A stretch of DNA of 64,000 bases, from the NCBI RefSeq assembly GCF_000508185.1, contig NZ_AYOY01000090.1:1-64000 (forward strand), given 5' to 3'. Position numbers and translations under genes: made by a program. The notes beneath the pieces are model-generated. The model was not told the origin of the DNA. It saw nothing but the letters and a program-made list of their open reading frames with translations, and did not search any database. This DNA comes from Sphingobium sp. C100. GTDB taxonomy: Bacteria > Pseudomonadota > Alphaproteobacteria > Sphingomonadales > Sphingomonadaceae. Below, one piece after another: positions 53,780 to 62,463 of the stretch (positions within the stretch are counted from its first letter, which is position 1; each line of letters begins with the position of its first letter).

Positions 53780-54244
53780 ATGGACGGCTTCATCATCGCG
53801 CGCGTGATCCACGTCGTGTCGGTTCTGTTCTGGATCGGCGGCGTCGCCTTTGTCACGCTCGTGGTGATGCCGTCGGTGCGAACCGGCCATCCGCCGGAGG
53901 AGAGGCTTGCGGCCTTTCACCGCATCGAAGGTCGCTTTGCCCCGCAGGCGCGCATCTGGGTGCTGCTGGCGGGTGCCAGCGGGTTCTGGATGACGTGGCG
54001 CGGCCAGATGTGGGACCGCTTCCTCGATCCCTCCTTCTGGTGGATGCATGCGATGGTCGCCGTCTGGCTCGTCTTCGCGGCCATGCTGTTCCTCATCGAA
54101 CCCTTGTTCCTGCACCGGCATATGGAGAGGACGGCCCGGCCGGCTCGGGATTTCGCGCGCATGGAGCAGATGCACCGCGTCTTGCTGGCAGCCTCCGTCA
54201 TCGCGCTGGCGGGTGCCGTGGGCGGCATTCATGGCCTGTTCTGA
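53780..54244 (+). CDS. Small integral membrane protein (CopD-like)
   Basis: 154 aa, four hydrophobic helices with conserved His residues (ARVIHVVSVLFWIGGVAFVT; MHAMVAVWLVFAAM; FLHRHMERT; MHRVLLAASVIALAG). The pattern resembles CopD/DUF2269-like haem-binding membrane proteins; function unknown. It follows hmp after 8 nt, with GAGGCTTGCC upstream, so it belongs to the NO-response operon. Confidence 0.7.
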   Translation: MDGFIIARVIHVVSVLFWIGGVAFVTLVVMPSVRTGHPPEERLAAFHRIEGRFAPQARIWVLLAGASGFWMTWRGQMWDRFLDPSFWWMHAMVAVWLVFAAMLFLIEPLFLHRHMERTARPARDFARMEQMHRVLLAASVIALAGAVGGIHGLF

Positions 54245-54480
54245 CTGACTGCTCCTTTGAGGGATCATTTATTGAACGCGATACCCGATGCACGCTCGGA
54301 AAGTCTACGAACGAGCTATAGCTGCGAAGCACCCGGTGGGATAATGAACGTGGCGCACGCTCAGGTGCCGCCACCGTCCGCGGCAGGCAGGCAGGCGCGT
54401 TATTGAGGAGCCGCCATGAAATATGAAGGCCTGCTTCAGTTATGTGCTGAAGGTAACATCGCGTGACTAGGCCACTATGA
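54245..54480. other. Intergenic region after the NO operon
   Basis: 236 nt. A 16-codon frame with GAGGAG ahead of it lies at 54416-54466, too short to judge. No terminator with a T-run is clear. It separates two converging units (hmp operon and rnk). Confidence 0.4.
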
Positions 54481-54909
54481 TTATCGACCGGGCCGCCCCA
54501 GCATAGGATCGGGCTGGGTGACCTTGACGATCGTCAGCCGGCGCTCGCGCCCTTCGCGGTCGGGCCAGAGGATCGAGCCGCCCTCGCGCAGGCCGATCAG
54601 GCCCGCGCCGGTCGGGGTCAGAACTGAGAGGCGTCCCGCCGCGAAGTCGGCCTCGCCGGGCCAGACAAGCTCGACGATATGCGGCATCCCGCGCGATTCA
54701 TCGACGAACTCCACGCGCGCATGCATGGTAACGACGTCGCCGGGGATCTTCTCCACGACGTGGATCTTCGCGCGGGTAATCTCCTCGAGCAGCAGGGCGC
54801 TTACCTCGGGATTGCGATCCTCGGTCCGCAGGGCGAGGTCCGAGAGAGCATCGGCTTGCGTATCGATCATATGAACGGGCGGGCGAGCCACGTGCTTCGG
54901 GCTGGTCAT
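54481..54909 (-). CDS. rnk: Nucleoside diphosphate kinase regulator Rnk (GreA/GreB-like)
   Basis: 142 aa. The C-terminal GreA/GreB-type FKBP-like domain (about 55-140) shows FVDESRGMPHIVELVWPGEAD, LSVLTPTGAGLIGLREGGSI and a WPDREG turn, the Rnk pattern. The N-terminal coiled-coil domain is shorter than in GreA, so it cannot stimulate cleavage in the same way. Rnk affects RNA polymerase and indirectly NDK and alginate. Confidence 0.85.
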   Translation of the reverse strand: MTSPKHVARPPVHMIDTQADALSDLALRTEDRNPEVSALLLEEITRAKIHVVEKIPGDVVTMHARVEFVDESRGMPHIVELVWPGEADFAAGRLSVLTPTGAGLIGLREGGSILWPDREGRERRLTIVKVTQPDPMLGRPGR

Positions 54910-55215
54910 GACAAAGGCTTTCTGCGGAAAGGCACGCCGATCGGCAACGGGGCGACGGCAGATAAGGCGATGGAGTCTGTGCCCCGAGTTCGGGCACGAA
55001 GCGCCGGAACCCGGGGCTAGATGCCCGTTACGAGTTGGCCCGCGTGATGACGGTTCCGGACAAGAAGACTGCGCATTTGCATGATCGGCAAAGCATGTCG
55101 TGCCAGAGGCCTGGCGTCAACGTCGACGTGATAGCGACCGCAAATAGCTCCGCACGATGAGCGCTTTCGAGATGTCGCGCGAGACAAATGCCACGCCGCT
55201 TGCTACCGGCTCAGA
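54910..55215. other. Intergenic region, no gene recognised
   Basis: 306 nt between the divergent rnk and MreB-like genes. Frames in it are short and lack start signals. Promoters for both sides should lie here, but no convincing -35/-10 pair was seen. Confidence 0.4.
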
Positions 55216-56217
55216 GTGGCTTCGCACTTTTCCTGGAAGCGGCCCGAACTCGCGATTGATTTCGGGACCGCCAATCTGCGCGTGATCGGCCGCGATGAGG
55301 GTATCATCCTCGATGAGCCGTCGATTTGCTGCTTTGCGGATATCGATACGGCGCCCAGCCTCTACGCCGCTGGCATAGAGGCGCAGGCGATGGTTGATCG
55401 GACGCCCGGCAAGCTCCAGATCAGGCGGCCGCTGGGGCGCGGCGTGCTCCAGGACATCGACGCCGCGACGCATTTGCTGCGCTACGCTGTTCGCAAGGCG
55501 CGCGGCCGCAAGCATTTTCGTACACCCCATGCCATGATCGGCGTGCCCGCCGATGCGACCCAGGCGGAACGCGGAGCCCTGATGACGGCCGCGCACGATG
55601 CCGGCCTTGGCCCGGTCCGGCTTGTCGCCGAGCCTTTCGCTGCCGCGATCGGAGCCGACCTTCCGATCAGCGCCCCGAACGGAACCATGATCGTCGAGTG
55701 CGGCGCTGGCACGACGGAGGTGGCGGTGCTGTCGCTCGGCGGTATCTGCCTGACGCGCTCGGTGCGTGTCGGCGGCGCAACGCTCGACAAGGCGATCGCC
55801 GACCATCTGCATTTCAAGCACAAGTTCCTGGCCGGCGAGCTGACCTCGGAACGGATCAAGCTGGGGTATGGGGAACAACGTCGCGCTGAGGCGGTGAAGG
55901 ACGAGACGATTCAGGTCAAAGGGCGCAGCCTCACGACCGGACTGCCCGCTGCCCTGGCGCTGCCGCTCACGGAACTCGACCAGGTGGCCGAGAAGCATTT
56001 CCAGCAGATCGTCGATGCGGTTCGCGAGGTGCTGAGCGACACACCCCCCGAACTCAGCCAGGATATTCACGAACGCGGTATCGTGCTCACGGGCGGAAGC
56101 GCGACAACGCCGCTGCTCAGCGCCATGATCAAAGCCGACACAGGACTTGCCGTCACGGTCGCGGACGAGCCGGCACGCTGCGTAGCGCGCGGCCTACACC
56201 GAATGCTGCTCGACTAG
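55216..56217 (+). CDS. MreB-like actin-family protein (paralogue)
   Basis: 333 aa from a GTG. Actin-fold pieces: phosphate 1 motif IDFGTANLRV (10-24), GVPADATQAERG near 118-129, RLVAEPFAAAIGADLP near 140-160, phosphate 2 motif VECGAGTTEVAVLSLGG, and adenosine motif LTGGSATTPLLSAM. MreB patterns are clear but some are altered (TANLRV for TANTLV, VECGAGTT for VDIGGGTT). MreC/MreD/RodA do not follow, so it is not the core shape operon. Possibly a diverged or specialised MreB. Confidence 0.85.
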   Translation: MASHFSWKRPELAIDFGTANLRVIGRDEGIILDEPSICCFADIDTAPSLYAAGIEAQAMVDRTPGKLQIRRPLGRGVLQDIDAATHLLRYAVRKARGRKHFRTPHAMIGVPADATQAERGALMTAAHDAGLGPVRLVAEPFAAAIGADLPISAPNGTMIVECGAGTTEVAVLSLGGICLTRSVRVGGATLDKAIADHLHFKHKFLAGELTSERIKLGYGEQRRAEAVKDETIQVKGRSLTTGLPAALALPLTELDQVAEKHFQQIVDAVREVLSDTPPELSQDIHERGIVLTGGSATTPLLSAMIKADTGLAVTVADEPARCVARGLHRMLLD

Positions 56218-56299
56218 GCGCGCCGAAGCTACTGCCGCGGATTGATTTTAATGTCGGTTTCAGTCGCAGGGCTGCGTTCACGGGAGCCCCTTCTGCCGT

Positions 56300-57262
56300 T
56301 TGCCCGGTATGATCTCCTCGATGAGAAAGGTCCGCGCGATCAGACCATCTTCGCTGCGGGCACAATTTCGTCTTTCCGACCCGAAGGCGTTTTGCTTCAT
56401 TATCCAGATGAGCAATTTTAATCGCATGACCATCGTTGCGGCCGCAGAAGTCGTGGCCGAGTTCAACTCCCATAGCGACATGGAGGTCCTCGAAGTCCAA
56501 TGGGACATTGTCGGGCGATGCAACGGCTCCAGCAAGCCCGCACGCATCGCCAGCCTCGCCCGCATTGCGATCGACGATGGGCTCGAAGTCCTGACTGAGC
56601 ACGGGCGGCTTCCCTTGAGCCGGGCGATGATCGACATCGCCATCCTGGCACCACCCAAGACGAGGGATGGAGCAAGCTGGAAGAAGCTGGTGGCAGGCTT
56701 GCGCTTTGACGGGTTCGAGCTGGTGGCAATGCAAGCGGAGAACAGTTCGCGCTTCGGGTGGGGGAACACGCGCACCGCCACCTTCGAACTGGTCCGCATG
56801 TTGCCCGAAGATGTGCCCGAGCTTGATTTCCGAGAGGCCGAGAGCGAGGTCGTGCGCCTGCTGGACCGCCATAACTTCGCCGTCTCCAAAGGGCATCTGC
56901 AACAAGCGATCGCAGCGTTCAGCCGCGGGGACTGGTCGGCCTCCAACGGCGAGCTGCGCAAGCTTTATGAGGGCTACCTCAACGAGATTGCGGAACGGCT
57001 TGGGTGTGATCGGGCGGACTCTAGCAAGGACAAGCGGGCTTATCTCGGCCAGCTCGATCCACCCTTTCTGCTGAGCGACTATAATGAATGGGACAAGAAT
57101 GACAGCAAGCCGCAATATGTGCAGGGGCTGATGAACCGCTTCCATCCTCATGGCGGTCATCCGGGGCTTTCCGAAGAAGAGGATGCGATGTTTCGCCTTC
57201 AGATCAGCCTGATCACCGCGCGCCTCTTCCTTCGGCGCTTCGACCAGCGCGCAAGCATTTGA
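56300..57262 (+). CDS. Uncharacterised protein with possible HEPN-like C-terminus
   Basis: 320 aa. The first about 36 residues may be non-coding; inner ATGs at 56408 or 56426 are alternatives and I see no decisive ribosome-binding site. The central part (RLPLSRAMIDIAILAPP) and the C-terminal helical part (GDWSASNGELRKLYEGYLNE, then MFRLQISLITARLFLRRF) resemble effector domains in proteins near defence genes such as Abi/HEPN, but I cannot name a family. No signal peptide or membrane helix. It precedes an AlbA_2 protein by 124 nt. Confidence 0.55.
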   Translation: MPGMISSMRKVRAIRPSSLRAQFRLSDPKAFCFIIQMSNFNRMTIVAAAEVVAEFNSHSDMEVLEVQWDIVGRCNGSSKPARIASLARIAIDDGLEVLTEHGRLPLSRAMIDIAILAPPKTRDGASWKKLVAGLRFDGFELVAMQAENSSRFGWGNTRTATFELVRMLPEDVPELDFREAESEVVRLLDRHNFAVSKGHLQQAIAAFSRGDWSASNGELRKLYEGYLNEIAERLGCDRADSSKDKRAYLGQLDPPFLLSDYNEWDKNDSKPQYVQGLMNRFHPHGGHPGLSEEEDAMFRLQISLITARLFLRRFDQRASI

Positions 57263-57386
57263 TCGAGGCGGCGTGCAAATACGCCAAGGCTATGATGGAA
57301 GATTGGCCGTTCGACTGCCGGTCATCCGGTGCGGATAATGTCCGCCGAAATGATGACGTTTCAGGCACGCTGGAGAGATACCGACC

Positions 57387-58547
57387 ATGCTCGACATAGC
57401 ATTCGATGACATCGACGAGGCGGCGCTCGCCCAGCTTGTCGCAAACGAGACCCCGGAAAGCCGCGACCTTGAGTTCAAACGTGACTTGCCCGGTCAGGAG
57501 CCCGACAATATTCGCGAATTTCTCGCCGATGTAACGTCGCTCGCCAACACCAATGGCGGCGATCTCATCTTCGGGATCGAGGATGTCGAAGGTGTCGCCG
57601 CCGGGCTTCCCGGAGTCGTGATCGCCAATGTCGACAACGAAATACTGCGTCTCGAGCAGATCATCCGAACCAATGTCGATCCGAGGCTCATCGGCGTGCG
57701 AATCCGCCATATTCCTCTTGCCGCCGGCAATGGCGCGCTGCTCATCCGCATTCCACCGGGTCTTCAGCCGCCCCACCGCGTCACCTTCCGCAACAGCGGC
57801 AAATTCTATGCGCGGACGAGCCGCGGCAAATATGAGCTGGATGTCCACGAACTGCGCCACGCCTTTGTGGATTCAAGTCGGCTCCCGGCACGCTTCCGCC
57901 AATATCACGCGGAAGGAATCGAGCGCGCGCGGGGTATCGACATGCCGTTTGCGATCATGAACGATCCGACCGCCGTGGTCTCGACCATGCCGCTTTCGCT
58001 GTTCCGTGAAGAACGCGAGATCGCGATCACCGACGATCATGCACTCGTTCCCATTCGCCCCAACGCCTACAGTTCCATCGATATGATCGAAGGCGTGATG
58101 CTGCACACTCCGGTCGATGAAGCGACCGGGCGGGTGCGCAGCTTTGCGATCACATATCGTAACGGGCGCACCGACGTTGCCTGGACGATCGGTGGAACGC
58201 GGCAGAACCAGCAAGGTCAGGACATGAAGCTGGTCTTCGCGCCATCCTTCGAAGAGGGGTTGATCGCAGCGGCACGCGCGACCCAGACCCGGCTCCAGCA
58301 GTTCGGGGTCGAAGGACCCTGGATCGTGATAGCGAGTATCTATGGTGTGAAGGATCACTTCATGATCTTTGGCGACCACTACCAGACGCGGCCAGCCTTT
58401 AAGGACGAAACACTGATCGGTGAACTGCGCCTCGATCGGATCGAAGTGGCCGGTCTGCTGCCCCTTGCCAAGAGATTCTGGCTGCATTTTGGGGTGCATC
58501 GACCTGAAAACCAGGCTTTCGGTCCGCCAAACGGCTTGGCTGGCTAG
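57387..58547 (+). CDS. AlbA_2 (Schlafen-type) domain protein
   Basis: 386 aa. Residues about 20-150 match the AlbA_2 nucleic-acid-binding fold: ESRDLEFKRDLPG, FLADVTSLANTNGGDLIFGI and PPHRVTFRNSGKFYARTSRGK. The C-terminal about 230 residues (beta-rich, aromatic) are unrecognised. No helix-turn-helix or ATPase is seen. AlbA_2 proteins are frequent in bacterial defence islands but also occur elsewhere. Strand and gap suggest an operon with the protein ahead. Confidence 0.85.
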   Translation: MLDIAFDDIDEAALAQLVANETPESRDLEFKRDLPGQEPDNIREFLADVTSLANTNGGDLIFGIEDVEGVAAGLPGVVIANVDNEILRLEQIIRTNVDPRLIGVRIRHIPLAAGNGALLIRIPPGLQPPHRVTFRNSGKFYARTSRGKYELDVHELRHAFVDSSRLPARFRQYHAEGIERARGIDMPFAIMNDPTAVVSTMPLSLFREEREIAITDDHALVPIRPNAYSSIDMIEGVMLHTPVDEATGRVRSFAITYRNGRTDVAWTIGGTRQNQQGQDMKLVFAPSFEEGLIAAARATQTRLQQFGVEGPWIVIASIYGVKDHFMIFGDHYQTRPAFKDETLIGELRLDRIEVAGLLPLAKRFWLHFGVHRPENQAFGPPNGLAG

Positions 58548-58619
58548 ACGAAGCCCACCATACGTCGCGGTCACGCAACAGTTGTCGGGCAAGTCCATCC
58601 TGAACGAGGAGATAGTGCG

Positions 58620-59732
58620 ATGAAGCTGGCCGTCTACAACGTCGAAAATCTGTTCGACCGCGCCAAGGCGATGAACCTCGACACTTGGGAAGAAGGGCGT
58701 CCCATCCTTGAAAAGTTCGCGGCGCTGAACGGGCTTTTGGGCCAGCTCCACTATAACCCCGCTGACAAGACTCGCATGGCCGAGCTGATGCGTGATCTCG
58801 GCTTGGAAAAATCCGATACCGGCCCGTTCGTCATCCTGCGGCGCAATCGCGGCGGCCTGCTGCGCCGGCCCAAGACTGGCGGTATCCTGATCGAGGCGGA
58901 CGGCCGCGCGGACTGGGTAGGATCGCTCGAGCTGCGCGATGAGCCGGTCAACGAGCATGCAATGCGCAACACCGCCCGCGTGATGATCGACCTTGGCGCT
59001 GATGTGCTGGGGGTTGTCGAAGCCGAGAGCCGCCCGGTGCTTGCCGCGTTCAACAGCGAGATATTGCCCGCGCTCGGCGGCTCCCCGTTCCGTCATGTGA
59101 TGCTGATCGACGGCAATGACGAACGCGGGATCGATGTCGGCCTGATGAGCCGCGAGGGCTATCCGATCGGCGCCATGCGCAGTCGGGTCGACGATCGCCT
59201 GCCGAATGGCCAGCCCGTCTTCTCGCGCGATTGCCCTGCGTTCGAGGTGGCTACGCCCTCGGGCGCCCGCTTGTCGGTCCTCGTCAACCACCTCAAGAGC
59301 AAGGGCTATGGCGGCACCGCCGCGGCCAACGCGAAGCGCAAGGCGCAGGCAGAGCGGATCGCCGCGATCTACCGGGAGATGACCGATAAAGGCGACAGTC
59401 ACGTCGCGATCATCGGCGACTTCAACGACACGCCCGCCAGCGCGCCGCTGGCGCCGTTGCTGGACGGCACCGACCTGCGGGACATCTTCACGCACCCGGC
59501 GTTCGACGATGGTGGCTATCCGGGCACCTATGGCCTGTGCAACGCCGCCAACAAGATCGACTATATGCTGCTGTCGCCCGCACTCTTCGATCGCGTGCGG
59601 GCGGGCGGCGTGTTCCGCACCGGTATGTGGCCGGGGTTGCGGCCCAAACGCTGGGAGGCCTATCCCGAGGTCGGAAGGCCCGCCGACGCCGGGTCCGACC
59701 ACGCGGCCTTGTGGGCCGAGATCGACCTCTGA
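58620..59732 (+). CDS. Endonuclease/exonuclease/phosphatase-family protein
   Basis: 370 aa with GGAG about 7 nt before the ATG. The EEP fold is seen in NVENLFDRA at the N-terminus, ADVLGVVEAESRP near 124-137, VNHLKSKGYGG, IIGDFNDTPASAP near 258-270 and the C-terminal SDHAALWAEI. These supply the Asp, Asn and His catalytic positions. Metal-dependent phosphodiesterase/nuclease; no signal peptide, so probably cytosolic. It follows the AlbA_2 gene after 72 nt. Confidence 0.9.
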   Translation: MKLAVYNVENLFDRAKAMNLDTWEEGRPILEKFAALNGLLGQLHYNPADKTRMAELMRDLGLEKSDTGPFVILRRNRGGLLRRPKTGGILIEADGRADWVGSLELRDEPVNEHAMRNTARVMIDLGADVLGVVEAESRPVLAAFNSEILPALGGSPFRHVMLIDGNDERGIDVGLMSREGYPIGAMRSRVDDRLPNGQPVFSRDCPAFEVATPSGARLSVLVNHLKSKGYGGTAAANAKRKAQAERIAAIYREMTDKGDSHVAIIGDFNDTPASAPLAPLLDGTDLRDIFTHPAFDDGGYPGTYGLCNAANKIDYMLLSPALFDRVRAGGVFRTGMWPGLRPKRWEAYPEVGRPADAGSDHAALWAEIDL

Positions 59733-59741
59733 GGGAAACGT

Positions 59742-60383
59742 GTGTTGCGCGTTCTCATTCTCGATGGTCATCCCGACGAAGGCCGCTTGGTCAGCCATCT
59801 GCTCGACCTCTACCGGGCCGGGCTCGGCGATGCCACGGAGGTCGAACGCATCGCGGTGCGCGATCTCGCCTTCGATCCGATCCTTCGAAAGGGTTACAGG
59901 CAGGTGCAACCATGGGAGCCGGACCTTGAACGCGTGGGCGCGGCCATCTCCGCCTGCGATCATCTCGTCGTCGCTTTCCCGATGTGGTGGGGCAGCGAGC
60001 CGGCCGAGCTGAAGGGCTTGCTCGACCGTGTCCTCCTGCCAGGCTTCGCGTTTCGCTATCACAGGAACGATCCGTTCTGGGACCGGCTTCTTGCAGGACG
60101 CTCAGCCGACGTCCTCATCACGACAGACACGCCTTCCTGGTTCCTGCGGTTCGCCTATGGCAATCCGGTCGTGCGCCGCTGGCGCGGACAGATCCTGGGC
60201 TTCTGCGGCTTCAAGCCCCTGCGCATCACCAGGTTCGGCCCGGTTCGCCAAGGCGGGGTCGAGAAGCATCTTGTCGTCTGGCAGCGCAAGATCGAGCGCC
60301 TTGCCGCCTCCGCAAGCGGTCTGCGGCGTCCAGCCAAACGGGTGGTACGCTTGCCGACAGATGACTCCCACAATCCGCACTGA
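59742..60383 (+). CDS. NAD(P)H dehydrogenase (quinone)-like flavodoxin-fold protein
   Basis: 213 aa from a GTG 9 nt after the EEP gene. Flavodoxin_2 fold: VLILDGHPDEGRLVSHLLDLY near residues 4-24 (read in blocks), HLVVAFPMWWGSEPAELKG near 73-91, then LLDRVLLPGFAF. Binds FMN/FAD and transfers two electrons to quinones or nitro compounds. The C-terminal tail RRPAKRVVRL is basic. Confidence 0.88.
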   Translation: MLRVLILDGHPDEGRLVSHLLDLYRAGLGDATEVERIAVRDLAFDPILRKGYRQVQPWEPDLERVGAAISACDHLVVAFPMWWGSEPAELKGLLDRVLLPGFAFRYHRNDPFWDRLLAGRSADVLITTDTPSWFLRFAYGNPVVRRWRGQILGFCGFKPLRITRFGPVRQGGVEKHLVVWQRKIERLAASASGLRRPAKRVVRLPTDDSHNPH

Positions 60384-60500
60384 CCACCCGCAGGCGGATC
60401 AGGAGACGGCGTGCGCCATCGAGATCGGCCACTGACTGACCAGTCGTGCCGCCAACTATCGGTCGCGGGAAAGCGGACTTTGCACTAGGAAAAGAACCAA

Positions 60501-61007
60501 ATGGGGATCGAGATCGAACGAAAATTCCTCGTCATCGGCGAGAATTGGCGCGCAGAAGCCGACGACGGGTCGCGAATCCGGCAGGCCTATCTGGCCAATG
60601 GCGGCGGTGCCAGCGTCCGGGTGCGACGCGCCGATGATCGCGCCTGGATCACGGTCAAGGGCGAGCGGGACGGCATCGCGCGACCGGAGTTCGAATATGA
60701 GATTCCGTGCCCCGACGCCGACGAAATGCTCACCTCGCTCTGCGCCGGTCCAATGCTTGAGAAGGTGCGCTACCGCGTCATGCGCGGCGCACTGGTCTGG
60801 GAAATCGACGTGTTCGAAGGCGTCGCCTCCGGTCTCGTGATTGCCGAAGTCGAGCTTGCATCCATCGACCAGCCTCTCGACCGTCCCGAATGGATCGGCG
60901 ATGAGGTGACGCATGACCGGCGCTTCCGCAACGCGGCGATCGCGCGCGATGGGCCGCCGTGCGAGGCTATCGTGCCGCCACCGCTTCAGGCTGCATCCCG
61001 AGCCTGA
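60501..61007 (+). CDS. CYTH-domain phosphatase (inorganic triphosphatase)
   Basis: 168 aa. Starts MGIEIERKFLV, the ExExK signature of CYTH enzymes (Glu4, Glu6, Lys8), then a beta-tunnel with basic patches (VRVRRADDRAWITVKGE, FEYEIPC, EKVRYRVMRG). CYTH proteins hydrolyse triphosphates. The last 22 nt overlap the end of a converging gene. Confidence 0.93.
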   Translation: MGIEIERKFLVIGENWRAEADDGSRIRQAYLANGGGASVRVRRADDRAWITVKGERDGIARPEFEYEIPCPDADEMLTSLCAGPMLEKVRYRVMRGALVWEIDVFEGVASGLVIAEVELASIDQPLDRPEWIGDEVTHDRRFRNAAIARDGPPCEAIVPPPLQAASRA

Positions 61008-61495
61008 CGGACGGTGTGGCGATCGCGCATCTCCGCGGCTTCATCGTCGCATGCGAAGAACATGGGGGCGTCCTCTGCCGGGGGAGTCGCCTCCCACTCT
61101 CCGATATCCCGCCCAAGCACCCGCCGCACGAGAATGCGCGTCGAGCGCAGCGCGATCCGCAGCGGTCCGGTCAGGCCGGGCCGCAAGGGGATAGCGGTCG
61201 GCGGTGGCGTGGTGGTCTCCAGCGAGTCCAGAAGTTGCGATTCGTCCGGGGTCAAGGCCGAAGCCGCCCGATCCCCAGCCTTGAAGCGTTGGCCCGACCA
61301 CGCCTCATGCAGGGCAAGCAGCGCCGCGATCGCCGGCGCGAGGAAGCCGGCGCCATTCGTTTCAAGGCGAGCGAACAGGGTCGGCAGGACAGGGAATTGG
61401 CTATCGAGCGCATCGCGCCAGCATCGAACCGCATCGACGATTATCGCCTCGGGGACCGTGGATGCAGTAAAGCCGGAAACAGCGACGCAAGACAA
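60986..61495 (-). CDS. Hypothetical protein
   Basis: 169 aa from a TTG at 61495 with GAGGAG upstream; the long upstream frame extending to 61705 is unlikely since it covers the promoter region of the divergent gene. Mixed alpha/beta with AFV-type segment PAIAALLALHEAW; no membrane helix. I do not recognise it. Its end overlaps the CYTH gene end by 22 nt. Confidence 0.6.
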   Translation of the reverse strand: MSCVAVSGFTASTVPEAIIVDAVRCWRDALDSQFPVLPTLFARLETNGAGFLAPAIAALLALHEAWSGQRFKAGDRAASALTPDESQLLDSLETTTPPPTAIPLRPGLTGPLRIALRSTRILVRRVLGRDIGEWEATPPAEDAPMFFACDDEAAEMRDRHTVRQARDAA

Positions 61496-61628
61496 GATGA
61501 TCTCCTCTCGAAAATCCCCCTGTTCTGTGTTGCCCGTCACTCCCTTAGAAGGAGGGTGTTTCACAGCCAAGACAATTGGTCCGGGAACCGCACTCCGCGT
61601 CTTCGCCGCGCCACCGACGGAGTCCCCG

Positions 61629-62021
61629 ATGTCCGATGAAGCCCTGACCGACGCCGAGAAGACCCGGTTCACGCTGGCGCTGGTCGAGCAATGTGTACGC
61701 AACACGTTCCTTGAAGAATTGCACGCCGGGACGGTGCCCGACAGCGCGGTCGGAGATTATAGCGACGTCAAAGTCGTTACACCTTTCGGCGAAATCCCCT
61801 GGACCCAGCTCTCGCGTATCTCGGACGCGGAAATGAAGACGCTGATGATCGAGATCACCAACAAGGTCTTCACCTTCCTGACTTACGCGGAGGATCTGGC
61901 CGCTCTCGGAGGCGCAGTGCGTTGGAACCGCCCCGAGATCGACATGGGCCTTGAGCGCAAGGCTCTGCGGCGGCGCGCCTTGCGCTTGGGAACACCCGAC
62001 AGTCCTGAGGGAACCGACTGA
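61629..62021 (+). CDS. Hypothetical protein
   Basis: 130 aa from the ATG at 61629. Acidic and helical (SRISDAEMKTLMIEITNKVF, YAEDLAALGGAVRW). No family recognised. An upstream extension to 61014 is out of place because it runs antisense through the neighbouring gene. It ends 8 nt before the barstar gene's end (convergent). Confidence 0.65.
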   Translation: MSDEALTDAEKTRFTLALVEQCVRNTFLEELHAGTVPDSAVGDYSDVKVVTPFGEIPWTQLSRISDAEMKTLMIEITNKVFTFLTYAEDLAALGGAVRWNRPEIDMGLERKALRRRALRLGTPDSPEGTD

Positions 62022-62029
62022 CCGGCGCA

Positions 62030-62437
62030 TCAGGCTTCGCGCAACTCGATATTGGGGTGGTCCGCGATGATCTCGCGGATGGTCTCGAAATAGGTCGGAC
62101 CGGTTCCAGCCTCGAGCGCTGCGATATCTCTCTCGATGCGCGCGCGGTCATAGATCCCCGGACGGACAAGCTTGGCGCGATAATGGTCGCGCGTTGCGTC
62201 CCGTCCGAGCGCCGTCCTGCTCTGCTCGATGTTGTTCCATACAAGCGTCACCGGCTCAGCGCCCTCGATCGCGCCAAAGCCACCATAGAGCAGGTCGTTC
62301 AGGGCATCGAGGCTCGGTCCCAGCGTCCAGTCTTCCTGGGCCATGAACGCCCGGTTGATCTCATCGTAGAAGCTGGCGATGCCGGTGATCGCATCGCCGT
62401 CGATGACGATCACTTTTGCGCCGTCTGATGATGGCAT
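62030..62437 (-). CDS. Barstar-family ribonuclease inhibitor-like protein
   Basis: 135 aa from the ATG at 62437 (a TTG 6 nt upstream would also be in frame). Barstar pattern: IDGDAITGIASFYDEINRAF near residues 11-32 and LGPSLDALNDLLYGGFG near 40-56, with an extra C-terminal part. Binds and inhibits barnase-like RNases. No barnase gene is adjacent, so it may be an orphan or protect against foreign toxins. Confidence 0.88.
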   Translation of the reverse strand: MPSSDGAKVIVIDGDAITGIASFYDEINRAFMAQEDWTLGPSLDALNDLLYGGFGAIEGAEPVTLVWNNIEQSRTALGRDATRDHYRAKLVRPGIYDRARIERDIAALEAGTGPTYFETIREIIADHPNIELREA

Positions 62438-62463
62438 CGCCAACCCTTCGCCTGAGTTACCGA

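Noticed and set aside
54416-54466. 16-codon frame with GAGGAG ahead of it
   Set aside because: Too short to judge and no conserved neighbour; kept only as a note.
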